From Candidatus Avisuccinivibrio pullicola (GTDB taxonomy: Bacteria; Pseudomonadota; Gammaproteobacteria; Enterobacterales; Succinivibrionaceae): DNA of 47,044 bases. The notes under the pieces were generated by a model, which saw only the letters and a list, made by a program, of their open reading frames with translations, was not told the origin of the DNA and searched no databases. Where the stretch lies: NCBI GenBank assembly GCA_018713485.1, contig DVOQ01000018.1:1-47044 (forward strand), given 5' to 3'. The position numbers and the translations under genes are program-made. Of this stretch, positions 25,872 to 35,113 are shown one piece after another; within the stretch, counting starts at the first letter, position 1, and each line of letters begins with the position of its first letter.

Positions 25872-27038
25872 ATGGGCGGAACCATACTGCGTAACGCCAG
25901 ACTGCATCTGTGTTCGGACGAGTTTTTCGGTTCGGACTCGCTGGCCATTCAGAATCACCGCATTATTCCTGTCGATCCGGCCCTTTTTGAGGACGGAAAT
26001 TCCGAGGAACTCAACTTAAACGGCCTGCACGTGGCCCCCGGTCTTATTGATCTGCTCGTCAACGGCTGTGCGGGCGTGACCTTCGCCTCGGAGCCCACCG
26101 TGGAGAGTCTTGAGAAGATGCGGCGTTTTTTAACGCAGCGCGGGACACTCACCTTCGTGCCAACTATTGTCTCTGGCCCGCGTGAGAACATGACCCGTGC
26201 TCTTAACGCGGTCGCAGAGTTCCGCTCCAAGCACCCGGGCGTATGCCCGGGCATTCACCTGGAGGGCCCCTTCATCAATCCCGAGCGCAAGGGTTTCCAT
26301 CCGGTGGGCTATATCCGCAATATCACCGATGCCGATATCGCCTACGTGCGTGAACATCACGAGGATATCGCCTATATGACCATCGCCCCCGAGGTGGTCA
26401 AGGGAAAGGCGCTGCTTGATTTGCAGTCCACCGGCGTGACGCTTTCCATGGGCCACTCCAATGCCACCTATCAGGATGCCTTAGTGGCGATGCGCGCCGG
26501 GATCACCAATGTCACGCATCTCTTTAACGGTATGCGTCCGCCCACGGGCCGGGAGCCGGGGCTTATCGGTGCGGCGCTGACCTTTGAGGATGCCCGCGTG
26601 GGGCTGATTGCCGACGGACGGCATGTCCATCCGGCCCATATCCGCATCATGCACCGCATCCTTGAAAACCGTCTCTATATCGTTTCGGACAGTCAGGCTG
26701 CGGCCGGTTCACCCGATCTCATGAACTCCTTTACCGTGGCCGGTACCGAGATCTTCGTCGATCAGGCCCGCGGACTCATTGACGCCAAGGGAGCTTTAGC
26801 CGGTACCAACTTAAGTCTTCTGGACAGCGTGCGCTTCCTGGTCAAGAGCTGCGGCTTTACCATTGACGAGGCCCTGGCCGCCGCTTCCACCGTGCCGGCG
26901 CAGATGTTAGGTCTTGATCACGAGTATGGCCGTATTGAAGGCGGTTACGTGGCTGATCTCATCATTTTCGATGACGATTTCCGCATCCGCTACGTGGTGC
27001 AGAACGGCTTTATCAAGAACTCGGCGGAGCTTTTGTAA
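25872..27038 (+). CDS. nagA: N-acetylglucosamine-6-phosphate deacetylase
   Basis: NagA removes acetate from GlcNAc-6-P, giving GlcN-6-P for glycolysis or cell wall recycling. From the ATG at 25872, five bases behind AAGGAG, it has 388 residues. Metal and catalytic motifs are GIHLEGPFINPERKGFHP, GHSNATY, THLFNGMRP and the catalytic Asp region VSDSQAAAG. The C-terminal GRIEGGYVADLIIFD is typical of the amidohydrolase superfamily. It overlaps the rpiR-type regulator by one base (TAATG). No nagB or PTS gene is in the window. Confidence 0.95.
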   Translation: MGGTILRNARLHLCSDEFFGSDSLAIQNHRIIPVDPALFEDGNSEELNLNGLHVAPGLIDLLVNGCAGVTFASEPTVESLEKMRRFLTQRGTLTFVPTIVSGPRENMTRALNAVAEFRSKHPGVCPGIHLEGPFINPERKGFHPVGYIRNITDADIAYVREHHEDIAYMTIAPEVVKGKALLDLQSTGVTLSMGHSNATYQDALVAMRAGITNVTHLFNGMRPPTGREPGLIGAALTFEDARVGLIADGRHVHPAHIRIMHRILENRLYIVSDSQAAAGSPDLMNSFTVAGTEIFVDQARGLIDAKGALAGTNLSLLDSVRFLVKSCGFTIDEALAAASTVPAQMLGLDHEYGRIEGGYVADLIIFDDDFRIRYVVQNGFIKNSAELL

Positions 27039-27982
27039 TGGATGCATCCAAGGCGCTTTTAGAGAGGGTAGCCGCAGCGGCCGGCGAGCTGTCCAAGGCT
27101 GAGCGCAAGGTGGCGCTCGCTGTAACCTCCTCCCCCGAAATCGTCAGCACCGAAACTATCGCTGCGCTCTCGAAGCGGGCCGGAGTCAGCGAGCCCACGG
27201 TGTGCCGTTTCTGCAAGTCCTTAGGCTTTGAGGGTTTTCCTGATTTTAAGAACGCCCTCAGCGTGGCCCTTTTAACCACGCGCCCCGCTGCTCACAGCGA
27301 GGTCCGGCAGGGAGACAGCGTGCAGGACGTGGCCAATAAAGTGCTGGACAGCACCGTCGCGGCCTTAAATGCCCTCGCGGTAAGGCTTGACGTGCAGGGC
27401 TTAGCCCGCGCCGTCGATCTCATCGCGCAGTCGCGCCGCGTGCTCGTGTATGGCGGTGGCGAGTGTCAGCCCTTAGCGAAAATGGCCGCGCTCGCGCTGA
27501 TCTCCCTTGGTCTTAACGCCGAGAGCTATGACAGCGAGTTTGCCTTATACTCAGCGCTTTCCACTTTCCGTCAGGGCGATCTGGTCTGGCTTTTAGACGC
27601 CACGGGACGCGCGCACGCGACGCTGCAGGCGGGGCATATCGCCACCTCGCAGGCCCTTTCCATCCTGACCTGCGCCCCGCAGGGCAGTGAGCTGAGTCAG
27701 GCGGCGACCTTAAACCTTGATCTTCCGGAATGCGCCTCTCCGATGGAGGTGTTAAGCTCACCCACGCTGCCCGTCTTAGGTACGCTGCTTACCATGGTGC
27801 TTAAGGCAGTGCATCTGCGCCGCGAGGATGGAGCCCGCAGCGTCAGATCCCGCATTGACAGCTGCAGCCCGCTTATCTTTAAGGGGGCAGATGAGACAGA
27901 TGGGATGTCCGAGGACCCCGGGATCGTTTCTGAGGTCTTAGATGCCACGACTCCCATCACTCCGGTGAAATGGTCTTTGTAG
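27038..27982 (+). CDS. RpiR/HexR-family transcriptional regulator (HTH-SIS)
   Basis: A 314-residue regulator. The N-terminal RpiR helix-turn-helix (about 1-77) contains LSKAERKVA and SEPTVCRFCKSLGFEGFPDFK, very close to HexR of E. coli. The SIS sugar-phosphate domain runs from about 128 (VLVYGGGECQPLAKMAALAL) to 250. In HexR the SIS ligand is KDPG; here the Ser/Thr-rich ligand loop reads LDATGRAHAT, so the effector may differ. Fusion to the nagA transcript suggests it senses amino sugar phosphate, but control of central carbon genes as in HexR is also possible. About 60 residues after the SIS domain have no clear match. Confidence 0.85.
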   Translation: MDASKALLERVAAAAGELSKAERKVALAVTSSPEIVSTETIAALSKRAGVSEPTVCRFCKSLGFEGFPDFKNALSVALLTTRPAAHSEVRQGDSVQDVANKVLDSTVAALNALAVRLDVQGLARAVDLIAQSRRVLVYGGGECQPLAKMAALALISLGLNAESYDSEFALYSALSTFRQGDLVWLLDATGRAHATLQAGHIATSQALSILTCAPQGSELSQAATLNLDLPECASPMEVLSSPTLPVLGTLLTMVLKAVHLRREDGARSVRSRIDSCSPLIFKGADETDGMSEDPGIVSEVLDATTPITPVKWSL

Positions 27983-27996
27983 ATACAGGATAAGAA

Positions 27997-28020
27997 AAAA
28001 GGGGCGCTAAGGGCCCTTTT
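27997..28020 (+). terminator. Terminator after the nagA-rpiR run
   Basis: A 7-bp stem (AAAAGGG 27997-28003 with CCCTTTT 28014-28020) closes the transcription run starting at rppH. The loop is GC-rich and only four T follow in the stem itself, so strength is moderate. Confidence 0.55.
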
Positions 28021-28203
28021 GATGCCTCCTAAATGTGCCCCCCGTCGCAGCGTGGTAATTTAGTGCCAAAAGCGCTGTCCATTGCACATGCAAACAGGGG
28101 ATTTGTGGTATCCTGTGTCAGTCATTCAGACACTGGAAGGCGCGGATCTTCTCAGAGCCTGTGACGGTTAAAACTCGTATTTGGGAAAAAATAATTACAG
28201 ATC
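28021..28203. other. Leader region of the methyltransferase gene
   Basis: This region presumably contains the promoter of the gene at 28204; I cannot place its boxes with confidence. TTGCACATGCAA (28082-28093) is a near-palindrome. No small ORF is convincing. Confidence 0.3.
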
Positions 28204-29637
28204 ATGTCCAAAGATAAAATTGTAAAGCTCAATTTAGGCTGTGGCTTTCATCATTATGAGGGCTGGCTTAACGTCGACAAACAGGAAGCCTGCGAACCGG
28301 ACATGCAGGTGGATTTAGAGGAGACTCCGTGGCCCTTTGAGGATAACAGTGTCAGTGAGGTGCGCCTCATACACACCCTGGAGCACTTAGGTCAGGATCC
28401 CCGCACCTTCGTGGCAGTGATGGCCGAGCTTTACCGTGTGTGCCGTCATGGCGCGCATGTGCATATTCTCTCCTCCCATCCGCGTCATGAGAGCTTCTTA
28501 AGCGATCCTACCGTCACCCGCGCCGTGACGGTGAACTCCATGCAGTTCTTTGACCGTCAGGTGAATGAGCAGTGGAAGGAGCGCGGTGTGGGTAATACCC
28601 CCGTCGCCCTGTACGAGAATCTCGATTTCCGCATCATCAATTACAAGCTGGTGTTAGACGAAAACTTCACGCGCCATGCCATGGCCAAGAAGTGGAGTAA
28701 CGCTGATCTGCGCGTCAACATCAACCTCTATAACAATGCCATTGCCGCCACCGAGATCCATCTCGTGGTGATGAAGGACAAGGAAGACGACCGTTTCGCC
28801 CTTGCCACGCCGCTCAATATGGAACCCTACCTGATGGCAGTCTACGCCGACGTTAACGCCGAGGCGCATGTCTCGCGTTCCATCGCCCAGACCGGTCAGT
28901 GGGAGCCCACCGAGTCCACCGTGATTGCGCGGATCTTAAAGAAGACCTCCGCCGAGAGAAAGCGTGTCTCCGTCCTGAACCTGGGCGCCAACGTAGGCTG
29001 GTATGCCTTATTAGCCGCCCGCAGCGCCGCGAACGTCTTCGTGGACTGTTACGAGCCGCAGGCCGAGAACCGCCGTCTCCTCGAGCGTAATATCGCCATG
29101 AATGACGTGGCCGATCGCGTCACCGTCAATCCTCTGGCCGTCACCGACGTGCAGGGTAAGGCTCAGCTCTATATCGGAGCTAAGGATCGCTACGTGTCTT
29201 CCTTAGTCAGCGCAACCGTCCCCGAGGAAGGCCGCGTGGAATTAGAGGTGGATACCGACTGCCTTGACGGCATCTTAAAGGGCAAGCAGTTAGCGAGAAT
29301 GCCCGACGTACTCATCATGGATGTGGGAGGCTGTGAGCAGAAGGTGATTAACGGCGGTGCCCGCGTCTTTGAGCGTGGCTGGCGTCCCGTGATCTTCACC
29401 AAGTTCCAGCCCTCGGCGATTGCCGCCGCCGGTGCCGAGTGCGATATGTTCAAAAAGCTTTCCGGGATGAAGTATCAGCTCTTTGTCATCAGCGCCAAGG
29501 CCCTGAACCTGACCCCGGTGACCGCTGAACAGTTAGCCAAGTACTACGTAGATCTCAATAAGCCCAAGACCCGCGATCGCTACTTCAACGTGCTCGCCCT
29601 GCCCGAGGGTGTGGACGTCAAGCAGTTCGTAGGCTAA
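28204..29637 (+). CDS. Two-domain protein: class I SAM methyltransferase plus FkbM-type methyltransferase
   Basis: The 477-residue chain contains two separate SAM-binding folds. Domain 1 (about 6-200) opens with VKLNLGCGFHHYEGWLNVD and has DLEETPWPFEDNSVSEVRLIHTLEHL split over two motifs, the pattern of methyltransferases found in glycan and O-antigen clusters. Domain 2 (about 235-430) is FkbM-like: VLNLGANVGWYALLAAR (about 257-273), VDCYEPQAENRRLLERN, AVTDVQGKAQLYIG and DVLIMDVGGCEQKVINGG. FkbM domains O-methylate sugars or small molecules. The gene stands alone, between two terminators. Target unknown; a surface glycan or flagellin glycan is a guess from the nearby flagellin gene. Confidence 0.8.
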   Translation: MSKDKIVKLNLGCGFHHYEGWLNVDKQEACEPDMQVDLEETPWPFEDNSVSEVRLIHTLEHLGQDPRTFVAVMAELYRVCRHGAHVHILSSHPRHESFLSDPTVTRAVTVNSMQFFDRQVNEQWKERGVGNTPVALYENLDFRIINYKLVLDENFTRHAMAKKWSNADLRVNINLYNNAIAATEIHLVVMKDKEDDRFALATPLNMEPYLMAVYADVNAEAHVSRSIAQTGQWEPTESTVIARILKKTSAERKRVSVLNLGANVGWYALLAARSAANVFVDCYEPQAENRRLLERNIAMNDVADRVTVNPLAVTDVQGKAQLYIGAKDRYVSSLVSATVPEEGRVELEVDTDCLDGILKGKQLARMPDVLIMDVGGCEQKVINGGARVFERGWRPVIFTKFQPSAIAAAGAECDMFKKLSGMKYQLFVISAKALNLTPVTAEQLAKYYVDLNKPKTRDRYFNVLALPEGVDVKQFVG

Positions 29638-29669
29638 AGTCAGGCACTTAAGTGCCCTGCAGTGTAAAG

Positions 29670-29693
29670 AACCCGCCTGAGTGCGGGTTTTTT
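29670..29693 (+). terminator. Rho-independent terminator of the double methyltransferase gene
   Basis: A 7-bp stem (29670-29676 with 29683-29689, 6-nt loop) runs into six T. A perfect 14-bp palindrome GGCACTTAAGTGCC lies just before it at 29643-29656. Confidence 0.92.
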
Positions 29694-29726
29694 CATGGCG
29701 GGGGCAGATTTTAAAGTGTAAGCCTG

Positions 29727-29756
29727 AAAATAAACAGCCCGCACGCGGCGGGCTGT
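29727..29756 (-). terminator. Rho-independent terminator of ettA
   Basis: Read on the minus strand, a 9-bp perfect stem (29748-29756 with 29734-29742, loop of 5) is followed by TTTATTTT. It lies 20 bases after the ettA stop. Confidence 0.85.
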
Positions 29757-29775
29757 GGAGAATGGGTGGGTAACC

Positions 29776-31440
29776 TTAGTCGGTCACTTTCTTAAAGCGC
29801 AGACGGTGGGGCTGAGCGTCCTCACCTAAGGTCTGCTTCTTCCAGTTCTCGTACTCGGTGTAATTGCCCTCGAAGAAACGCACCTGACCCTCGTCGGAGT
29901 AATCGAGGATGTGGGTGGCGATACGGTCGAGGAACCAGCGATCGTGAGAGATGACCATGGCTGAGCCCGGGAACTCCAGTAAGGCGTTCTCCAGGGCGCG
30001 CAGGGTCTCGACGTCGAGATCGTTAGTCGGCTCGTCAAGGAGCAGTAAGTTACCGCCCACCTGCAGCAGTTTGGCCAGCTGCAGACGGCCGCGCTCACCG
30101 CCGGACAGATCGCCCACGCGCTTTTGCTGATCGGTGCCTTTAAAGTTGAAGCGGCCGATATAGGCGCGCGAGGGGATCTCGTAATTGCCGATCTTAAGGA
30201 TGTCCTGACCGCCTGAAATTTCCTCAAAGACGGTGTTCTCATCCTTCATGGAGTCACGGAACTGCTCGACGTAGGCCGTGACCACGGTGTCACCTAAGCG
30301 GATGGTACCGGAGTCAGGCTTTTCGATGCCGGTGATCATGCGGAAGAGGGTGGACTTACCGGCACCGTTCGGGCCGATGATACCCACGATGGCTCCCTTG
30401 GGCACGCTGAAGGAGAGATCGTCGATGAGCACCTCACCGTCATAGGCCTTCTTTAAGTGCTCAACCTCCAGCACCACGTCACCTAAGCGCGGCCCCGGCG
30501 GAATATAGAGTTCATTGGTCTCATTACGCTTCTGATACTCGACCGAAGAGAGCTCCTCAAAGCGGTTGAGACGGGCCTTGGACTTGGCCTGACGGCCGCG
30601 GGCACCCTGACGCACCCACTCTAATTCGCGCTCAATGGACTTGCGGCGGGCCGTCTGCGTGTTCTCTTCGATCTCAAGACGGCGATCCTTCTGCTCTAAC
30701 CACGAGGAGTAGTTGCCCTGCCACGGGATACCCATGCCGCGGTCGAGCTCCAGAATCCAGCCGGCCACGTTATCAAGGAAGTAACGGTCGTGGGTCACGG
30801 CGACCACGGTACCGGGGTACTGATGCAGGAACTGCTCCAACCATTCCACGGACTCGGCATCGAGGTGGTTGGTAGGCTCGTCTAACAGCAGCATGTCGGG
30901 CTTTTCTAATAAAAGGCGGCATAAGGCCACGCGGCGGCGCTCACCGCCTGAGAGCACCTTGATCTTGCGCTCGAAATCCGGAAGACGCAGGGCATCGGCG
31001 GCGCGTTCAATCTGTGAGTCGAGATTGTGACCGTCGTGGACCTCGATTAAGGCCTCCAGTTTAGCCTGCTCCTTGGCGAGGGCGTCAAAATCGGCGTCTT
31101 CCTCGGCATAGGCGGCGTACACTTCATCAAGGCGCGTTAAGGCGTTCTTGACCTCGGCGAAGGATTCCTCGATCACCTCGCGTACTGATTTCTCCGGATC
31201 AAGGACCGGTTCCTGGGGAAGGTAGCCAATCTTGATACCGGGCTGCGGGCGGGCCTCGCCTTCGTAATCCTGGTCGATACCGGCCATGATCTTGATAAGA
31301 GTGGATTTACCCGCGCCGTTTAAACCCAGGACGCCAATCTTGGCACCGGGGAAAAACGACAGGGAGATGTCCTTTAAAACATAACGTTTAGGCGGGACGA
31401 TCTTCCCGACGCGGTTCATGGTAAAAATGAACTGAGCCAT
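29776..31440 (-). CDS. ettA: Energy-dependent translational throttle protein EttA (ABC-F)
   Basis: EttA binds the ribosomal E site and gates the first elongation step according to the ATP/ADP ratio. The 554-residue protein has two ABC domains: GLNGAGKS and LSGGERRRVALCRLLLEKPD in the first, GPNGAGKS and LSGGERGRLQLAKLLQ in the second. The linker (P-site tRNA motif) contains RRKSIERELEWVRQG and EYQKRNETNELYIPPGPRLG, near-identical to E. coli. The start MAQFIF at 31440, behind AGAGGA, is chosen over an ATG ten codons upstream. It has its own unit between terminators. Confidence 0.96.
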   Translation of the reverse strand: MAQFIFTMNRVGKIVPPKRYVLKDISLSFFPGAKIGVLGLNGAGKSTLIKIMAGIDQDYEGEARPQPGIKIGYLPQEPVLDPEKSVREVIEESFAEVKNALTRLDEVYAAYAEEDADFDALAKEQAKLEALIEVHDGHNLDSQIERAADALRLPDFERKIKVLSGGERRRVALCRLLLEKPDMLLLDEPTNHLDAESVEWLEQFLHQYPGTVVAVTHDRYFLDNVAGWILELDRGMGIPWQGNYSSWLEQKDRRLEIEENTQTARRKSIERELEWVRQGARGRQAKSKARLNRFEELSSVEYQKRNETNELYIPPGPRLGDVVLEVEHLKKAYDGEVLIDDLSFSVPKGAIVGIIGPNGAGKSTLFRMITGIEKPDSGTIRLGDTVVTAYVEQFRDSMKDENTVFEEISGGQDILKIGNYEIPSRAYIGRFNFKGTDQQKRVGDLSGGERGRLQLAKLLQVGGNLLLLDEPTNDLDVETLRALENALLEFPGSAMVISHDRWFLDRIATHILDYSDEGQVRFFEGNYTEYENWKKQTLGEDAQPHRLRFKKVTD

Positions 31441-31520
31441 GCACTGTCCTCTAAAACAAAACTGCCGCATATTTTAGCAATCAGGGACGCTTTATGCCCG
31501 TTTTTTGTGCGGATTTAAGC

Positions 31521-31550
31521 GCAAAAGCAGGGGGAAGCGGCGCTTCCCCC
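31521..31550 (-). terminator. Terminator of the flagellin gene
   Basis: A perfect 9-bp stem (31530-31538 with 31542-31550, 3-nt loop). On the minus strand it is followed by TGCTTTTG. It lies 30 bases after the flagellin stop. Confidence 0.75.
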
Positions 31551-31579
31551 ATGAGAGAAAGAAAAACTGGTTAAAAAGT

Positions 31580-32503
31580 CTACTGAGCGAGGAGCTGCAG
31601 GGCGATCTGCGGACGGGTATTGGCCTGCGTAAGAATGGAGGTGGTGGCCTGCTGCAGAATGTTGTTGGAGGTCAGATGGGCCGTTTCCTCTGCCCAGTCG
31701 GTGTCACGGATGCGCGCGCGGGCGGAGGAGACCTGCTCGCTCACGTTGGACTGATTGCGGATGGTGGCTTCCATGCGGTTCTGCATGGCACCTAACTCAG
31801 CGCGCTTGCTGTCTACGGCGTTGATGAGGCCGTCAATGCCGGCTAAGACGGTCTGGGCTCTGGAGGCCGTGGTAATGTCAATACCGCCGCCTTCCTTATT
31901 GAAGGTGAAGACCTCGGTGTAGCGGTAGGTCATGACCACCGAGCCGTTGACGGCGTTAAAGGTGTCACCGTGGATCATGGCCGCCTGCAGGGCGATGGAG
32001 GAGGTGTCAAAGGCGGTATTGAGATCGATGGAAACCGTGGAATTGGGATCGGCTCCCACCTGGAAAATGACGGTACCGGCCTTGCCGTTTAACAGATCGG
32101 AGCCGGCGAAGGTGGTGTCCTCGGAGATACGCACGATTTCGGCATTAAGCTGATCGACCTCTTCCTGAATGGCCTGACGGTCCGAGTCGGTCATGGAACC
32201 GGTGGCGGACTGTACGGCTAAGGTGCGGATACGCTGCAGCATATTGGTGATCTCGTCAAAGGCACCTTCGGCCGTCTGCGCAAAGGACATGCAGTCCTGG
32301 GCGTTACGGTTGCCCATGGCGAGATGATCGATCTGCGAGGTGAGGCGATCGGAAATCTGAATGCCCGCCGGATCGTCCTTGGCGGAATTAATCCTGAGTC
32401 CTGAGGCGAGGCGCTCATAGGAGACGTCGAGATTGTCAGTCGCGCGCGTGGCGTTGCGCTGAGCTATCAGTGATGAAATATTGGTATTGATATATAAAGC
32501 CAT
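31580..32503 (-). CDS. fliC: Flagellin
   Basis: A 307-residue flagellin, the filament subunit exported by the flagellar type III system. The N-terminal D0/D1 region (about 1-150) has INTNISSLIAQRN, SYERLASGLRINSAKDDPAGI and AQTAEGAFDEITNMLQRIRTLAVQS. The C-terminal D1/D0 region (about 220-307) has RAELGAMQNRMEATIRNQSN, ARARIRDTDWAEETAHLT and ILTQANTRPQIALQLL. The variable centre is short (about 70 residues), so the filament has little outer domain. GGGGAG lies eight bases before the ATG. The upstream DNA carries a sigma-54-like site, not a sigma-28 one. Other flagellar genes are not in the window. Confidence 0.94.
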   Translation of the reverse strand: MALYINTNISSLIAQRNATRATDNLDVSYERLASGLRINSAKDDPAGIQISDRLTSQIDHLAMGNRNAQDCMSFAQTAEGAFDEITNMLQRIRTLAVQSATGSMTDSDRQAIQEEVDQLNAEIVRISEDTTFAGSDLLNGKAGTVIFQVGADPNSTVSIDLNTAFDTSSIALQAAMIHGDTFNAVNGSVVMTYRYTEVFTFNKEGGGIDITTASRAQTVLAGIDGLINAVDSKRAELGAMQNRMEATIRNQSNVSEQVSSARARIRDTDWAEETAHLTSNNILQQATTSILTQANTRPQIALQLLAQ

Positions 32504-32580
32504 TTCTTTCTCTCCCCGGAGGCAGCGGCAAGGTCTTGCCTCCTGACTCCTTACATGAAAAAAACGTGCCAGGTTTACAA
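32504..32580 (-). promoter_or_regulatory. Sigma-54-like promoter and leader hairpin of flagellin
   Basis: On the minus strand TGGCACG-N4-TTTCA (32556-32571) has a perfect -24 element and a -12 element with one change (TTTCA for TTGCA). The leader then contains an inverted repeat GGAGGCA/TGCCTCC (32537-32543 with 32518-32524), which overlaps the area just ahead of the ribosome site. I found no sigma-28 motif (TAAA-N15-GCCGATAA). Confidence 0.5.
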
Positions 32581-32691
32581 AAATGGCGTTAAGTAACCTG
32601 AAAGCGCTCGCGGTTTAATCTCCGTCAGGGTGGAATGCTCTCCATCCTGCGGGAATGGCTATAATGAGGAACCGTTTTACAGGGAGGTTTT

Positions 32692-33312
32692 ATGACAGCA
32701 CCATCGGGAAAAAAGCTGACTGCCAAGGAAAGACTGCAGGCGGGTTTATGGTATGACGCCAATTTTGACGCGGATTTACTTGCTGAGAGAATGCAGTGCG
32801 ACAGGCTCTGCCATGAGTTCAACACGCTTGCGCCCACGCAGTCGGAGGAGCGGCTTGAGCTGCTGAACACGCTCTTGAAGCACGTGGGAAAAGGGGTGAC
32901 GGTTTTAGGACCTCTCTATTGCGATTACGGCTATAACGTGTCCTTAGGTGAGGGCACTTTCGTCAATCACAACGCCTATTTCATGGACTGCGCGCCCATT
33001 ACCCTCGGAAAGCACTGCTTTATTGGCCCGGGCTGCGGTTTTTACACGGCTTCCCATCCCCTGCTCTTTGCCGAGCGCAATACGGGGCTGGAGAAAGCCT
33101 CTCCCATCACCATTGAGGATAACGTATGGCTGGGCGGGAACGTGGTGCTGCTGCCGGGGGTTACCATTCATGAGGGCGCGGTAGTGGGCGCGGGCGCGGT
33201 GGTGACGCGGGATGTGCCGGCTCTGTCTCTGGCCGTGGGTAATCCCGCCCGCGTATTAAGAAAGCTAGGTCCTGAAGACAGCATCCTTAAAGAAAGCCGC
33301 GGGATGCTTTAG
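32692..33312 (+). CDS. Maltose/galactoside O-acetyltransferase-like (hexapeptide repeat)
   Basis: A 206-residue left-handed beta-helix acetyltransferase of the Maa/LacA/NodL type, moving acetyl from acetyl-CoA to a sugar hydroxyl. The N-terminal helical part (about 8-60, ERLQAGLWYDANFDADLL) is the Mac domain. Hexapeptide repeats follow from about 75, with the catalytic His in YTASHPLLFAERNTGLE and the CoA-binding end VWLGGNVVLLPGVTI, GAGAVVTRDVPALSLAVGNPA broken over several turns. GGGAGG stands six bases before the ATG. It is a single-gene unit. Confidence 0.9.
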   Translation: MTAPSGKKLTAKERLQAGLWYDANFDADLLAERMQCDRLCHEFNTLAPTQSEERLELLNTLLKHVGKGVTVLGPLYCDYGYNVSLGEGTFVNHNAYFMDCAPITLGKHCFIGPGCGFYTASHPLLFAERNTGLEKASPITIEDNVWLGGNVVLLPGVTIHEGAVVGAGAVVTRDVPALSLAVGNPARVLRKLGPEDSILKESRGML

Positions 33313-33325
33313 ACCAGGGCCGTCT

Positions 33326-33361
33326 CCAAAACGCTGCCAGGCCGCAGTTGCGGCCTGGCAG
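33326..33361 (-). terminator. Terminator of proS
   Basis: A perfect 12-bp stem (33334-33345 with 33350-33361, 4-nt loop) is followed on the minus strand by GTTTTGG. It may also act for the acetyltransferase gene facing it, although no T-run follows on the plus strand. Confidence 0.75.
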
Positions 33362-33382
33362 GAGGAAAGAGGGCAGTGAGCC

Positions 33383-35113
33383 TTAGTCAGCGCACGCAAA
33401 GCGCGCGGTGATTTCCTCTAAGGCGTTCTCGACGGGGAAGAAGGAGATCTCTCCGCTCTTTCTTTCCTTGTACTCGATAAGTCCTTTGGAGAGATTCTTA
33501 TCGCCAACGGTGACGATGTGGGGAATGCCGATGAGCTCCATGTCCGCGAACATGACGCCGGGGCGCTCGTCTCTGTCATCAAAGAGGACTTCGACGCCGC
33601 GGGCCTGTAAGTCAGCGTAGAGCTTCTCGCAGGTGTCGCGCACCGCCTGACTCTGCTTCATGCGGATACCGATAATGGCGACCTTGAAGGGGGCCATCTG
33701 CTCGGGCCACACAATACCCTTATCGTCATGATGCTGCTCAATGGCGGCGGCCACCACGCGGGTCACACCGATACCGTAGCAGCCCATTTCCATGGGAACG
33801 TTTTTGCCGTTCTCGTCCATGACGGTGGCACCCATGGCCTCGGAGTACTTGGTGCCTAACATGAAGACCTGGCCTACCTCGATACCCTTCCTTAAGTGTA
33901 AGTGACCCTTACCGTCGGGGCTCGGATCGCCTTCCTCGACATTGCGCAGATCGGCCACTTCGTACCCGGGAACGTCGCGATCCCAGTTCACGGAGACTAA
34001 GTGATAGCCATCCTCGTTGGCGCCGCAGGCGAAATTACCCATCACGTTAGCGGCACGGTCGACGATGATGCGGCCCTTAAAGCCCACCGGACCTAAGGAG
34101 CCCGGGTGCGCGCCGGTAAAGGCACGGATTTCCTCATCGGTGGCGAACTCCAGAGGATTGCTGAGACCTTCAAGCTTGCCGGCCTTAATCTCGTTTAATT
34201 CCTGATTGCCTCTGAGGCAGAGCATAATCAGCTCATGCTTGCCGTTCTCATCGTCAGCACCGCGGACCACGAGGCTCTTTAAGACCTGAGGGGCCTCAAG
34301 CTTTAAGCAGGCGGCGGCCTCATCGACGGTGTGGCAGCCGGGCGTCGGGGCCTTTTCACAGGGGGCGGCCGGAGCGGGACGGCTCTCCGTGGGGGCTAAG
34401 GCCTCGGCCATCTCGATATTGGCGGCGTAATCGGAGGCATCGGAGAAGACGATGGTGTCCTCGCCGGCGTCCGCTAACACCTGGAACTCGTGGGAGTGAT
34501 TGCCTCCAATGGAGCCGGTGTCGGCGGCCACGGGGCGGAAATCCAGGCCTAAACGGGTGAAGATGCGTGAGTAGGCGTCGTACATGTCCGCATAGGTCTT
34601 CTCTAAGGACTCGTGATTTAAGTGGAAGGAATAGGCATCCTTCATTAAGAACTCACGGCCGCGCATCACGCCGAAACGGGGACGGATCTCGTCGCGGAAC
34701 TTAATCTGGATCTGATAGAGGTTTAAGGGCAGCTGACGGGCCGACTTGATTTCGGCGCGTCCAATGGCGGTCACGACTTCCTCATGGGTGGGACCTAAGA
34801 CGAACTCGTTTTGCTTGCGATCCTTTAAACGGCACAGCTCAGGACCGTACTTGGTATAGCGGCCGGACTCTTTCCACAGTTCGGCGGGCTGCACCATGGG
34901 CATGGAGATCTCGATAGCGCCCTTGGCGTTCATTTCCTCACGTACGATACGCATGACCTTGGAGAGCACGCGCATGCCGGTAGGCAGCCAGGCATACATG
35001 CCCGAGGCGATCTGGCGGATCATGCCCGCCCTTAACATAAGACGATGGCTGTCGACGGCGGCGTCGGCAGGGTTTTCCTTTAAAGTAGAAAGCAGATACT
35101 GAGTAGTTCTCAT
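33383..35113 (-). CDS. proS: Prolyl-tRNA synthetase (bacterial type)
   Basis: The class II enzyme charges tRNA-Pro. From [17 protein letters not shown] at 35113 it has 576 residues. Motif 2 lies around [26 protein letters not shown], motif 3 is [17 protein letters not shown], and the YbaK-like editing insertion (about 225-390) separates them. The C-terminal anticodon domain ends with [20 protein letters not shown]. Two adjacent Met codons (35113 and 35116) are possible starts; the Shine-Dalgarno is weak. It is a single-gene unit. Confidence 0.97.
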   Translation of the reverse strand: MRTTQYLLSTLKENPADAAVDSHRLMLRAGMIRQIASGMYAWLPTGMRVLSKVMRIVREEMNAKGAIEISMPMVQPAELWKESGRYTKYGPELCRLKDRKQNEFVLGPTHEEVVTAIGRAEIKSARQLPLNLYQIQIKFRDEIRPRFGVMRGREFLMKDAYSFHLNHESLEKTYADMYDAYSRIFTRLGLDFRPVAADTGSIGGNHSHEFQVLADAGEDTIVFSDASDYAANIEMAEALAPTESRPAPAAPCEKAPTPGCHTVDEAAACLKLEAPQVLKSLVVRGADDENGKHELIMLCLRGNQELNEIKAGKLEGLSNPLEFATDEEIRAFTGAHPGSLGPVGFKGRIIVDRAANVMGNFACGANEDGYHLVSVNWDRDVPGYEVADLRNVEEGDPSPDGKGHLHLRKGIEVGQVFMLGTKYSEAMGATVMDENGKNVPMEMGCYGIGVTRVVAAAIEQHHDDKGIVWPEQMAPFKVAIIGIRMKQSQAVRDTCEKLYADLQARGVEVLFDDRDERPGVMFADMELIGIPHIVTVGDKNLSKGLIEYKERKSGEISFFPVENALEEITARFACAD

